Under the pieces are notes generated by a model. It saw only the letters and a list, made by a program, of their open reading frames with translations, made no database searches and was not told the DNA's origin. From positions 1 to 45,514 of the forward strand of contig DASYYY010000025.1 in the NCBI GenBank assembly GCA_035933635.1: a stretch of 45,514 nt of DNA, read 5' to 3'. Shown here piece after piece: positions 9,176 to 16,320 of this stretch (position 1 is its first letter; each line of letters starts with the position of its first letter). The stretch comes from JAKIVR01 sp035933635 (GTDB lineage: Archaea; Thermoplasmatota; Thermoplasmata; Lutacidiplasmatales; UBA184). Both the position numbers and the translations under genes were made by a program.

Positions 9176-9291
9176 TCTCAAGTCGTCGCGGGGTCTGTCT
9201 GGCTGGCGAGGCAGGCTCCGACCGTCCGGATCGCGTCCCGCTTCTGAAGCGACTCTGGTCCCCCACCACGGGGAGGTGACTGCGGTTCACT

Positions 9292-9555
9292 TCACGACGA
9301 GGTGCGAGAACCCTCAGCTGAGCCGATCGACCGTCGGCGGACGGCCCCTTCCAGGTTCGAGGCATTGCCCCCCCTCCGACCCCGACTGACGGGGACCCCT
9401 GGTTCGATCGTCAACGTGGAGCCGCGGACGTACGACCGTAGGGACTGACCGTCTACCCAACCGAGCTGCAGGATCTCTTTCGGGGACACAGAAAGCAACC
9501 AACGGTAGTACGTCCGTCCACGATAGACCCTATTGACCACCTTTCTCGCCCTCAC
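9292..9555 (-). CDS. AbrB/SpoVT-like DNA-binding regulator
   Basis: An 87-residue protein starting at a GTG. The N-terminal half (RKVVNRVYRGRTYYRWLLSV, SPKEILQLGWVDGQSLRSYV, RGSTLTIEP) fits the swapped-hairpin AbrB fold: a basic first strand, P-x-x-I/L-x-x-L-G-W-x-x-G-x-x-L, and a final beta hairpin. Archaeal AbrB-like proteins bind DNA as dimers at AT-rich palindromes. The C-terminal 40 residues are Arg/Gly/Ser-rich and unstructured. Its own promoter contains a TTTAG-N4-CTAAA palindrome (9580-9593) overlapping the likely TATA region, which would fit autorepression, and the same palindrome occurs upstream of the SDR-like gene and before the TATA box of the divergent gene at 9635. Confidence 0.55.
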   Translation of the reverse strand: MRARKVVNRVYRGRTYYRWLLSVSPKEILQLGWVDGQSLRSYVRGSTLTIEPGVPVSRGRRGGNASNLEGAVRRRSIGSAEGSRTSS

Positions 9556-9579
9556 GACTGCTCTCGGAAACGAATCTAT

Positions 9580-9593
9580 TTTAGAATCCTAAA
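9580..9593. promoter_or_regulatory. palindromic operator TTTAG-N4-CTAAA, copy 3
   Basis: TTTAGAATCCTAAA, perfect half-sites. It lies 25-38 bases upstream of the GTG of the AbrB-like gene (where its TATA box should be) and 11 bases upstream of the TATA box of the divergent gene at 9635, so one bound dimer could affect both. Confidence 0.5.
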
Positions 9594-9604
9594 GACGTCT
9601 CCAA

Positions 9605-9611
9605 TTATATA
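9605..9611 (+). promoter_or_regulatory. TATA box (TTATATA), leaderless promoter
   Basis: TTATATA lies 24-30 bases before the GTG at 9635, the canonical distance for a leaderless archaeal transcript; it supports GTG 9635 over the TTG at 9623. Confidence 0.55.
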
Positions 9612-9634
9612 GTACGCGGTCGTTGGAGGACTCC

Positions 9635-10774
9635 GTGCTCCCGACGTATCCCGAGTCGACCCGAAGGGCGCTGGCTCGGAACGTCCTGCGAAACTCGCTG
9701 CTGCTTCGGCGAGGCGAGCGACTGCTGGTTGAGACATGGAGCGGAACGCAACCGTGGGCGGAGAGCTTCATTCTCGAAGCCCGGATTCTCGGAGCTCGCA
9801 CCATGTTGCTCGTCGAGGACGAGGCCACCTACTGGAAGAGCGTCGATGAGGCACCCCCTGCCCATCTCGGCCAGGTCGGGACCCATGAATGGGCGGCACT
9901 GAAGGCCGCGGACGCCCACGTCTACTTCTGGGGGCCGTACGACACGACCCGGGAGGAGGCCCTCCCGTCCTCCGTCCATAATCGGATCCATGCCACGGAC
10001 CATGAATGGTTTCGGCTCGTGCAGCGCTCGGGGATCCGGTCGATCCGCTGGGACTTGGGCCGCACGAGCGAGGTGTGGGCCCGACGGTACGGCGTCGACT
10101 TAGCCAAGTGGCGGTCCGAGCTCATCGAAGGCGCGACCGTCGATCCCCGCCCGATGCGCCGGGACGGGCAATTCATTGCCCGGATTCTCCGGACCGGGAA
10201 GACCGTTCACATCACCCACAAGAACGGCACCGATGTGACGCTCCGACTGGCGGCCCGGTCCCCCCGGGTCGACGACGGGATCATTGACGCGGACGACGTT
10301 CGCGACGGCAATGTGGTCCAGGTCGTGCCGAGCGGGGTGACGGTGGTCAGCCTCGATGAGCGATACGCCGACGGGACCTTCCTGAGCGAGGGGTCGGGCG
10401 TCGCGTTCTCATCAGAGTCCCCGAACCAGATCCCGTTGGAGGGGGGAGAGTGGCATTTCAAGAACGGGAAGCTGACCGAATTCAGTTTCCGGAGTGGCGA
10501 GGCCGACTTCCGTCGAGCGTTCCGGGCCGCCGGACCGGGGAAGGAGCGGCCCGGGTTGGTCTCGGTGGGCCTGAACCCCTCCACGACCTCGATCCCCCTG
10601 CTCTTCGACCAGGAACGCGGAGTCCTCTCCCTTACTGTGGGTCGGAACGCCGAGATGGGGGGGCACAATCGCGGGTCGAACTTCGTGGCCTTCCTCTCGA
10701 TCAGGCAGGCGGACCTCGAGGTCGACGGCGTCCCCGTTCTGCGAAGCGGCCAGCTCGTCGGAGTTCGAAGCTGA
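9635..10774 (+). CDS. M29 aminopeptidase-like protein, metal site apparently lost
   Basis: A 379-residue protein that follows the M29 (AmpS/PepS-type thermophilic aminopeptidase) layout: N-terminal RNVLRNSLLLRRGERLLVET, a middle HITHKNGTDVTLRLAAR, the VQVVPSG turn, and a C-terminal EVDGVPVLRSGQLV. Known M29 enzymes carry metal ligands in PSGEVFT, in an E-L-G-I-G-x-N-P segment, and in an H-x-D pair close to the C-terminus. Here these read VPSGVTVVS, LVSVGLNPST and SNFVAFLS, so the acidic and His ligands are missing. It is probably a pseudo-enzyme or has another function. It is divergently transcribed from the AbrB-like gene and shares its operator. Confidence 0.6.
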   Translation: MLPTYPESTRRALARNVLRNSLLLRRGERLLVETWSGTQPWAESFILEARILGARTMLLVEDEATYWKSVDEAPPAHLGQVGTHEWAALKAADAHVYFWGPYDTTREEALPSSVHNRIHATDHEWFRLVQRSGIRSIRWDLGRTSEVWARRYGVDLAKWRSELIEGATVDPRPMRRDGQFIARILRTGKTVHITHKNGTDVTLRLAARSPRVDDGIIDADDVRDGNVVQVVPSGVTVVSLDERYADGTFLSEGSGVAFSSESPNQIPLEGGEWHFKNGKLTEFSFRSGEADFRRAFRAAGPGKERPGLVSVGLNPSTTSIPLLFDQERGVLSLTVGRNAEMGGHNRGSNFVAFLSIRQADLEVDGVPVLRSGQLVGVRS

Positions 10775-10901
10775 CATAGAACCTCGAGAGTCCGCCGGAG
10801 GGGTTGCGATGAGTTCGAATTCGAGGCGAGGCGGCTTCCCTCGTCCTCCTGGGGTCGTGATCGTCCATAGAGCGCGGTCGGGGCGGCTCGGGTAGGGAAA
10901 A

Positions 10902-11906
10902 ATGGCCTCGGTGGACTGGGACCTCTTTCGGGCGCTCTACGAATCGAGCGCCTGCCCGAATTGGCAGACGAAGGCCCGGCCCGATATCCGCTCGCTCGCA
11001 CGCCGGGCGGGGGTTGCGTACAGCACGGCGTGGACCAAGCTCAAGGGGTGGCGGGATACCGGCTTCCTTCAGGCTCCGAACTTCTTCCCGCACCCGAGTT
11101 TCTTCGGGGTGGGGCTGGAGGTGTGCCACGTGCGGCACGAGGACCCGGCGAGCCGAGGATTGTTCCTCGATCAGCTCGAGCGCGTCGACGGTGTGTTCCT
11201 GGCCCATCCCGAGATGGGGGAAGAGACCGCGATCATCACCATCGCCGACGACGAGGATTCGCGAGCACACCGGTTCACCTCCATCGCGGAGATTCCCGGG
11301 GTCGCCTCGATCTCCGCCCGCTCTTCGGTGTGGCTGCCGACCCCCGTCGGCGAACTCTCCCCGAACGACCTCCGGCTGATCGCTGCGCTACGGGAGACCC
11401 CCGAGGCCTCCTTCGACGCTCTCGGCCGCCGCCTCGGCTGGTGGCGAGGGACGGTGTCCCGCCAGTTTCGCGCCTTATCGGAGAGCTTCCGCATCCTCGC
11501 CGGCCGCACCGACCTCTTTTCCCGGTTTCCCGAAACGGTCGTGGCCTACAAACTCGAGCTCGACCCGGCGTTCTCTGCCCGCCGCGTGGCCAAGGAGATT
11601 GGTTCGCGCCTTCCCGAGCTCCTCGAGGTCGCAGGAATCTCCCATCCCCCGTTCTCCGAGGCCGGCCACCTGTTCTACGCGGTCGCGGTGCCCAACGCGG
11701 CTCAGATCGACGAGATCGCGGCGCGACTGAGGGGCTTTGTTGGAGTGACGGGCGTAACCTCCCGGATTCCAGGTTCGGAGCGGGCCTATCCTGGATGGTT
11801 TGACCGACGCATCGCCCACGAGCTCGGCCACTCGAGGGGGCCGTCGCCCGGCTCGGCCTCGCGCCCTCCCATCCTGCCCGCCGGGATGGTACTGCAGTCA
11901 GCGTGA
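10902..11906 (+). CDS. transcriptional regulator with two HTH segments (Lrp/AsnC-like)
   Basis: 334 residues. An N-terminal helix-turn-helix is visible at about residues 27-52 (DIRSLARRAGVAYSTAWTKL) followed by an alpha/beta domain with repeating HPEMGEETAIITIAD and IPGVASISARSS strands. A second HTH appears near residue 150-195 (LSPNDLRLIAALRE, FDALGRRLGWWRGTVSRQFR), followed by another alpha/beta segment ending FVGVTGVTSRIPGSE. The two-fold repeat of HTH plus ferredoxin-like domain resembles fused Lrp/AsnC regulators of archaea, which sense small ligands. It lies 127 bases downstream of the M29-like gene on the same strand and may regulate the neighbourhood. Target and ligand cannot be told. 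Confidence 0.65.
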   Translation: MASVDWDLFRALYESSACPNWQTKARPDIRSLARRAGVAYSTAWTKLKGWRDTGFLQAPNFFPHPSFFGVGLEVCHVRHEDPASRGLFLDQLERVDGVFLAHPEMGEETAIITIADDEDSRAHRFTSIAEIPGVASISARSSVWLPTPVGELSPNDLRLIAALRETPEASFDALGRRLGWWRGTVSRQFRALSESFRILAGRTDLFSRFPETVVAYKLELDPAFSARRVAKEIGSRLPELLEVAGISHPPFSEAGHLFYAVAVPNAAQIDEIAARLRGFVGVTGVTSRIPGSERAYPGWFDRRIAHELGHSRGPSPGSASRPPILPAGMVLQSA

Positions 11907-12336
11907 TCTCGTGGATGGCTGTCGGAGTAGGACGGAGTCCAACCCACTCCGTCAGTCCCGCCTGCGGGCGGGGTGGCCAGAGTGGATGGCCGACGCCCCA
12001 GGAGGTCCGATTCGCCCTAAGTCGGCGTGGTCTTGGTTGCGCTCGACCCGAATCGCATGTTGATCGCCCGCGTGTCGAGTGCCTTCGGGCGGTCAACGAC
12101 GCCTAGTTCCGGGGGCCGAGTCCCATCCCCGGGGCGGCGAGCACGACCGGAACTACCCTCGCCGACGCTATGGCTGAAACGATGAGGCGCGAACACGCAC
12201 CACGCCTTTGATTCGCCCGAGATCGTCGCCCTACGCGGGATTCGCCGTCCCGCTTCGGTAAGAATCCCGGAAGTGGTATACGAACGTCAGGGAATGTTTA
12301 AGCAACAATCCATCGTCGTCACGACTCCCGGTATCT
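11907..12336. other. intergenic region
   Basis: No credible gene. A TATA-like TGTTTAAGC around 12294-12302 lies about 35 bases upstream of the kelch gene at 12337. The stretch 11964-12071 has complementary ends resembling a tRNA acceptor stem, but no T-arm, and I do not call it a tRNA. Confidence 0.4.
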
Positions 12337-13404
12337 ATGGTCCAAGACTGGCAGCTTGCCCTGCGGTTGGCTTCCGTAGTCTGGGTGATTGCGGTCGGCG
12401 GCATGTCGGGTTCAACTGCAGCTCAGGCTGGCGCCACGCATGTAGCCCCGATGCAGGCTCACCCTCCCTCCCTCGCCTGGTACAAGATCAACGTGAGCGG
12501 GCCTCCCGCGAGTGAACTCGGTTGGATGATCATGGCCAATAGTCCACCCGACAAGGGGTTGGTTCTGTTCTCTTCGTCTACCTGGCCGAACATTCACCCC
12601 TATACGTGGATCTTCGCAAAGAACGTGTGGACCAATCTTACCCCGCGGCTGAATCGGTCCCCTCCGGCGAGGACGGACGCGGGATTCGTATACGACGCGT
12701 CGGATGGGTACGATTTGCTCTTCGGAGGATACAATCCCATCAGTTCCAGCAGTCCGTTCGGATTCCTCAACGACACGTGGGCGTTCGCAAACGGGTCGTG
12801 GACTCAGATACGTGCCCCCTCCGCCCCGGCCGGCCTCGACGGGTTCGGCATGACCTACGACGCTCGAGACGGGTACGTTGTCCTCTTTGGTGGATGCTGC
12901 GCGCAGACAGGCCGGGGCAACGGCTATTGGTACACCAATGAGACTTGGACCTACCACGCGGGAAAGTGGACGCGAGTCCTGGGCGCACCGCATCCGTATT
13001 CGCGGTTCAGCACCAGTCTCACCTACGATGTACGAGATGGCGGCGTAGTGCTGTACGGTGGGGTCAGTTGTCCAGTGAGAGTGTGCAAGAACATGCTCAA
13101 CTCTACTTGGGTCTTCCGCGGCGGAGTTTGGGACCGGATGAATCCGATACGGAACCCGGGCGTTCGACAATGGCCGGGCGCGTGTTATGATCGCACGCTT
13201 CGAGAGGAAGTTCTCGTCGGGGGCGGTGGGGGTAGCCGATCGTTGTCAAACACCTGGGCCTACGCGGCCGGAAACTGGACCAACCTCACACGCCATATCA
13301 GCGGGGCCTTCCCCGGGGGAAGCTCCGGCCAGGTGGCGTTCGATAGCACCAGTCAGCAGTTCCTGATACTGGAATTCAACGGAAATCTCTGGACGCTGCG
13401 GTGA
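12337..13404 (+). CDS. secreted kelch-repeat protein
   Basis: Starts MVQDWQLALRLASVVWVIAV, a signal peptide ending near SGSTAAQAGA. The 355-residue protein contains five to six kelch blades with the local signature YDASDGYDLLFGG, YDARDGYVVLFGG, YDVRDGGVVLYGG and endings such as NDTWAFANGSWTQ, NETWTYHAGKWTR, NSTWVFRGGVWDR and SNTWAYAAGNWTN. Most blades end in a sequon-bearing N-D/E/S-T-W motif, identical in style to the genes at 6556 and 16321. It lacks PKD domains and a C-terminal anchor and so is probably released or cell-wall associated. Function is likely ligand binding; none can be specified. Confidence 0.75.
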   Translation: MVQDWQLALRLASVVWVIAVGGMSGSTAAQAGATHVAPMQAHPPSLAWYKINVSGPPASELGWMIMANSPPDKGLVLFSSSTWPNIHPYTWIFAKNVWTNLTPRLNRSPPARTDAGFVYDASDGYDLLFGGYNPISSSSPFGFLNDTWAFANGSWTQIRAPSAPAGLDGFGMTYDARDGYVVLFGGCCAQTGRGNGYWYTNETWTYHAGKWTRVLGAPHPYSRFSTSLTYDVRDGGVVLYGGVSCPVRVCKNMLNSTWVFRGGVWDRMNPIRNPGVRQWPGACYDRTLREEVLVGGGGGSRSLSNTWAYAAGNWTNLTRHISGAFPGGSSGQVAFDSTSQQFLILEFNGNLWTLR

Positions 13405-13824
13405 CCCCCTAACTTTCGGCAGGGACCCGACCCGCTGCCCGGTTCTCGGAGTCAAGCGGCGTTCCTTGCGGGCAAGGGGTGAATCACGTCGAGCCCTTCC
13501 GATCCCGCGTTCGTAACTCGGGTTCACGACCCGGCGGGTCGCAAGCGACCGCAGGAACGGGGACTCGCGCTCGAGAGGGAATTCTGCAGCCCACCAGCGC
13601 GCAGGTCAGCGGAGCATCGGGGGGGCCCGTCGTCGACGGGCGGAAACCCGCCGTTGCCGCGCGAGGTGATGCCTCTTTTTGCTGGCGGGGGAGCGTCGAC
13701 GGATCAAAGGGGACTTCATGGATTACCCCGGCCGACCTGCCGCCCGCTCATAAGGCCGGTGCAGTCGGAGAGTACCTTCGACAGCGCGGACGCTGGTCGG
13801 ATTGGATCGGCGGAGGTCCGGAAC
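13405..13824. other. unassigned stretch
   Basis: No frame shows a domain or a clear start with promoter. The plus-strand frames are Arg/Gly/Ser/Pro-rich and look like shadows. Confidence 0.35.
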
Positions 13825-14016
13825 TCACCACTTGCGGAGTGCCGCGGCCTGCTGCTTGCGGGCGGCTTTGGTTTGGTGCCCGGGTCCCGTGCGGAGGTAG
13901 GTGGTGCATCCGCAGGCCCGGCAACGGCCGTCCGCGCCATGGAGGCGGCGCTGATGGAGACAACCCGGTGTCTCACACTCCGTCGTCACGGACTCCCCCT
14001 GGGTGAGTCCATCCAT
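13825..14016 (-). CDS. small Cys-rich (zinc-ribbon-like) protein
   Basis: A 63-residue frame, MDGLTQGESVTTECETPGC followed by LHQRRLHGADGRCRACGC and a basic tail (KAARKQQAAALRKW). The spacing C-x4-C ... C-x2-C-x-C is typical of a small treble-clef or zinc-ribbon peptide. It is the only frame of this stretch with non-random composition. A GTG (VTTECET) 27 bases in could be the start instead. Unknown role, perhaps nucleic-acid binding. Confidence 0.4.
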   Translation of the reverse strand: MDGLTQGESVTTECETPGCLHQRRLHGADGRCRACGCTTYLRTGPGHQTKAARKQQAAALRKW

Positions 14017-14110
14017 CCGGCCCGTCGGCCGTTCGATGTGGCGGCTCCGTGTCCGGCGCGAGATCCTGCCCGACTCGATCGAACCTGCAAACTCGGCTTG
14101 GGCCCCGCCG

Positions 14111-14338
14111 TCAAAACATCCGCTCCGCGGCACCGATATAGGCCCTGGGCCAACCTTCCTCGACGAGCTCGCGATCGATCTGATCGTACAGCCCGGAGTG
14201 GTTTTGGCAGAGTGAAAAGGCGACGACCTTGGATCCCGTTCGGCTCTTTGGCCCCGCGATTCCAAGCAATTGGCAGGTGTACTCGGCCTGCTCCCGGCAA
14301 GGGATCGTGAGCGTCATCCGTCGGTCTCGCACCGACAT
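14111..14338 (-). CDS. small hypothetical protein with Cys/His residues
   Basis: About 75 residues, MSVRDRRMTLTIPCREQ then AEYTCQLLGIAGPKSRTGSK, VVAFSLCQNHSGLYDQIDRE and LVEEGWPRAYIGAAERMF. The composition is protein-like (Leu, Val, acidic and aromatic residues), unlike neighbouring shadows, and Cys/Cys/Cys-x2-His could bind zinc. It lies just upstream of the Cys-rich frame at 13825 on the same strand and may be co-transcribed. The start is uncertain (ATG at 14317 or 14404 also possible). No family recognised. Confidence 0.4.
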   Translation of the reverse strand: MSVRDRRMTLTIPCREQAEYTCQLLGIAGPKSRTGSKVVAFSLCQNHSGLYDQIDRELVEEGWPRAYIGAAERMF

Positions 14339-14997
14339 GGATCCAGCGGGGAATGCGTGGCGGGAGGCAGCGATGTTTGCGCAATCGACCATGGACCACG
14401 ACAACCCCGCCCGTACTTGGCGACAACGTACTCGGTCTGAGGAAGGGATAGCTGCGGGCGAGCTCTGAACGCCAACTCTGGGAATCGCGCCGAGACTATC
14501 CGGGGGTTCTGAATGAGTCTGTCCCCCTCACGGCGTCCTGGACCCCACTATGGGCCGCTCTGTGCGCCGCGTACGCCTCGCAGCTCGGCTCGGCCCCCCG
14601 ACCGGACGATGCAAGGACCCAACGACCGGCCGGAGCGGACGCGACAACCGTCATTTCCTTCGCTTCGTGGAAACGCCGCAGAACTCGAACGCGCGGACCG
14701 AGGCCGGCTCGATCGGATCTTCGACAGGGGGCGGCTCGCGGCGGTCAGCCCGTGACCTGTCCGAGCCGTCGGAGGGACGGCAGCTCCCCGACCGCCGGCC
14801 TCGGTGCAACTCGGGTTGCACCTACCATGTCGACCCCGCGAACCTCCACCCGTGGGAGTTCGGCCCAACCTCAACGGCCGGCCTGCACCCCGCGCTCGAG
14901 TACGGCAACGTACTCACGATGGGGGACGCACACCATCCTGGTCGGCCCGAACGTCCGTATTCCCTGCGGCTGCCCTCGGCGCGATAGCCTGAGGTCG
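14339..14997. other. unassigned stretch
   Basis: No frame on either strand shows a domain, a membrane segment or a convincing promoter. It separates the small genes on the left from the stop of the PKD-winged-helix gene. Confidence 0.35.
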
Positions 14998-16311
14998 TCA
15001 GTTGGGGCCGGGGTCCGAACCGTCGGCGACCTTTCGTTCCAGCGACGGCTGCGGTGCCCCGCTCCGGTCCCATCGGGTGGCATTCGCTTCGCTGGGCATG
15101 CTTCGCCAAAGTTGGCGGGCGAGCTCAGCACCCTTCTCCGTGAGCTCATACGCCTTCAGACGACGCGGCTCGCCAACGACATGCTCGAGCCGCACGGCCA
15201 CCAGGCCGGCGAGTGCGAGCCGTCGGAGGATGGTGGACAACTGGTTCCTCGGAATGCCCGTATCGGCTGCCATACCCTTCTGCGTGGCTCCCAGGGGTGC
15301 GATCGCGTTCGGCGCCGTGCGGCCCATCCGGGCCAAGTGGATCAGGACCTGCTCGTGGATCCGGAGCTCGCTGAGCTGGGGGCGCACGGGCCCGCCCGTT
15401 CGGATAACGCCTGAATGCTCGACACCCGTCCTCGGTTCGGCGGCGTGGGGGCGACTCTCGTGTACTAGGCTCTGGCCAGGGAGCGATCGGCCGTCCCGCG
15501 GTCGACGTCCGACCTCTGTGGGGACGGCGGGCTGTGCGACGACCAGGCTCGGTACCGAGGCCAGATACGCCCACGCGCCAGCGAGCACACCCGCGCCGAC
15601 GCCTGCCGCCAGGATTCCCGCCTGAGAAATCTGGGGACCCTGAGCGCCGGACGCCGTTCCTGTCGTCGCTGCCTCCACCCGGATAACGAGCGAGGCGTTG
15701 GCCGTCGCTCCCGAAGAATCGGCGACGGCGAAGCGAACGTGGTACGTCCCTGGGGTGAAATAGGTGTACGACGCGCTCGTACCCGTCGCCGTACCCCCAT
15801 CGCCGAACGACCAGTTCTCGCTCCCGAAGGTCCCTGTCCCCCCCGTGATGATCGCGGCAAGATGGACGGTGAGGGGGGCGCGGCCGTCGGAATGGTCGGA
15901 GGTGATGTTCGCCACCAGCGCCGCGGCTGTGACCTCCACATCGAGCGTGCATGATCCCTCCCCGCTCGGCCCGCTGACGTTCGCCACCACCCGAAACAGG
16001 CCGGGCGACGAATATCGGTGGGCGGGCTGGTACTCGGGAGCGCCACCGGCCCCCAGCGAGCTTCCGTCGCCGAACTGCCAGCTGAGCGACGAAACCGGTC
16101 CCACGGTGCTGACGAGGTCGAACGTCACGACCACCGGCGCGACCCCCCCGGCCGGGCTCGCATACAGGGCCAGGCCCGGCGAGCACGATCCATCCGCCGG
16201 CAAATGGCTCGGCCCGCCCGAGACGAGGAACGCGGGCAGAACGATGAGTACGAGGATGGCCGAGCCCCAGAGGGGCTCGACGAATCGGCGGGGGGACACG
16301 CCCGTCCTCAC
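14998..16311 (-). CDS. membrane protein with two extracellular PKD domains and a cytoplasmic winged helix
   Basis: 437 residues from a GTG. An N-terminal hydrophobic segment (about 14-31) is a signal or anchor. PKD domain 1 (about 45-128) carries LSWQFGDGSS and HRYSSPGLFRVVANV; PKD domain 2 (about 132-212) carries ENWSFGDGG and YTYFTPGTYHVRFAV. A second hydrophobic stretch at about 231-255 (ILAAGVGAGVLAGAWAYLAS) spans the membrane. After a linker, residues 315-402 form a MarR-like winged helix: HEQVLIHLARM, TQKGMAADTGIPRNQLSTIL and RRLKAYELTEKGAELARQLW. The topology places sensor domains outside and the DNA-binding domain inside. It follows the 1065-residue kelch/PKD gene by only 9 bases, so both are likely one operon, suggesting a receptor and a membrane-bound regulator. 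Confidence 0.75.
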   Translation of the reverse strand: MRTGVSPRRFVEPLWGSAILVLIVLPAFLVSGGPSHLPADGSCSPGLALYASPAGGVAPVVVTFDLVSTVGPVSSLSWQFGDGSSLGAGGAPEYQPAHRYSSPGLFRVVANVSGPSGEGSCTLDVEVTAAALVANITSDHSDGRAPLTVHLAAIITGGTGTFGSENWSFGDGGTATGTSASYTYFTPGTYHVRFAVADSSGATANASLVIRVEAATTGTASGAQGPQISQAGILAAGVGAGVLAGAWAYLASVPSLVVAQPAVPTEVGRRPRDGRSLPGQSLVHESRPHAAEPRTGVEHSGVIRTGGPVRPQLSELRIHEQVLIHLARMGRTAPNAIAPLGATQKGMAADTGIPRNQLSTILRRLALAGLVAVRLEHVVGEPRRLKAYELTEKGAELARQLWRSMPSEANATRWDRSGAPQPSLERKVADGSDPGPN

Positions 16312-16320
16312 CCTGGCGGC

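Noticed and set aside
11964..12071. Possible tRNA (GCGGGCG ... CGCCCGC ends, GGCC...GGCC D-arm-like)
   Set aside because: No T arm with TTC loop, no anticodon stem; complementary ends can occur by chance in GC-rich DNA.
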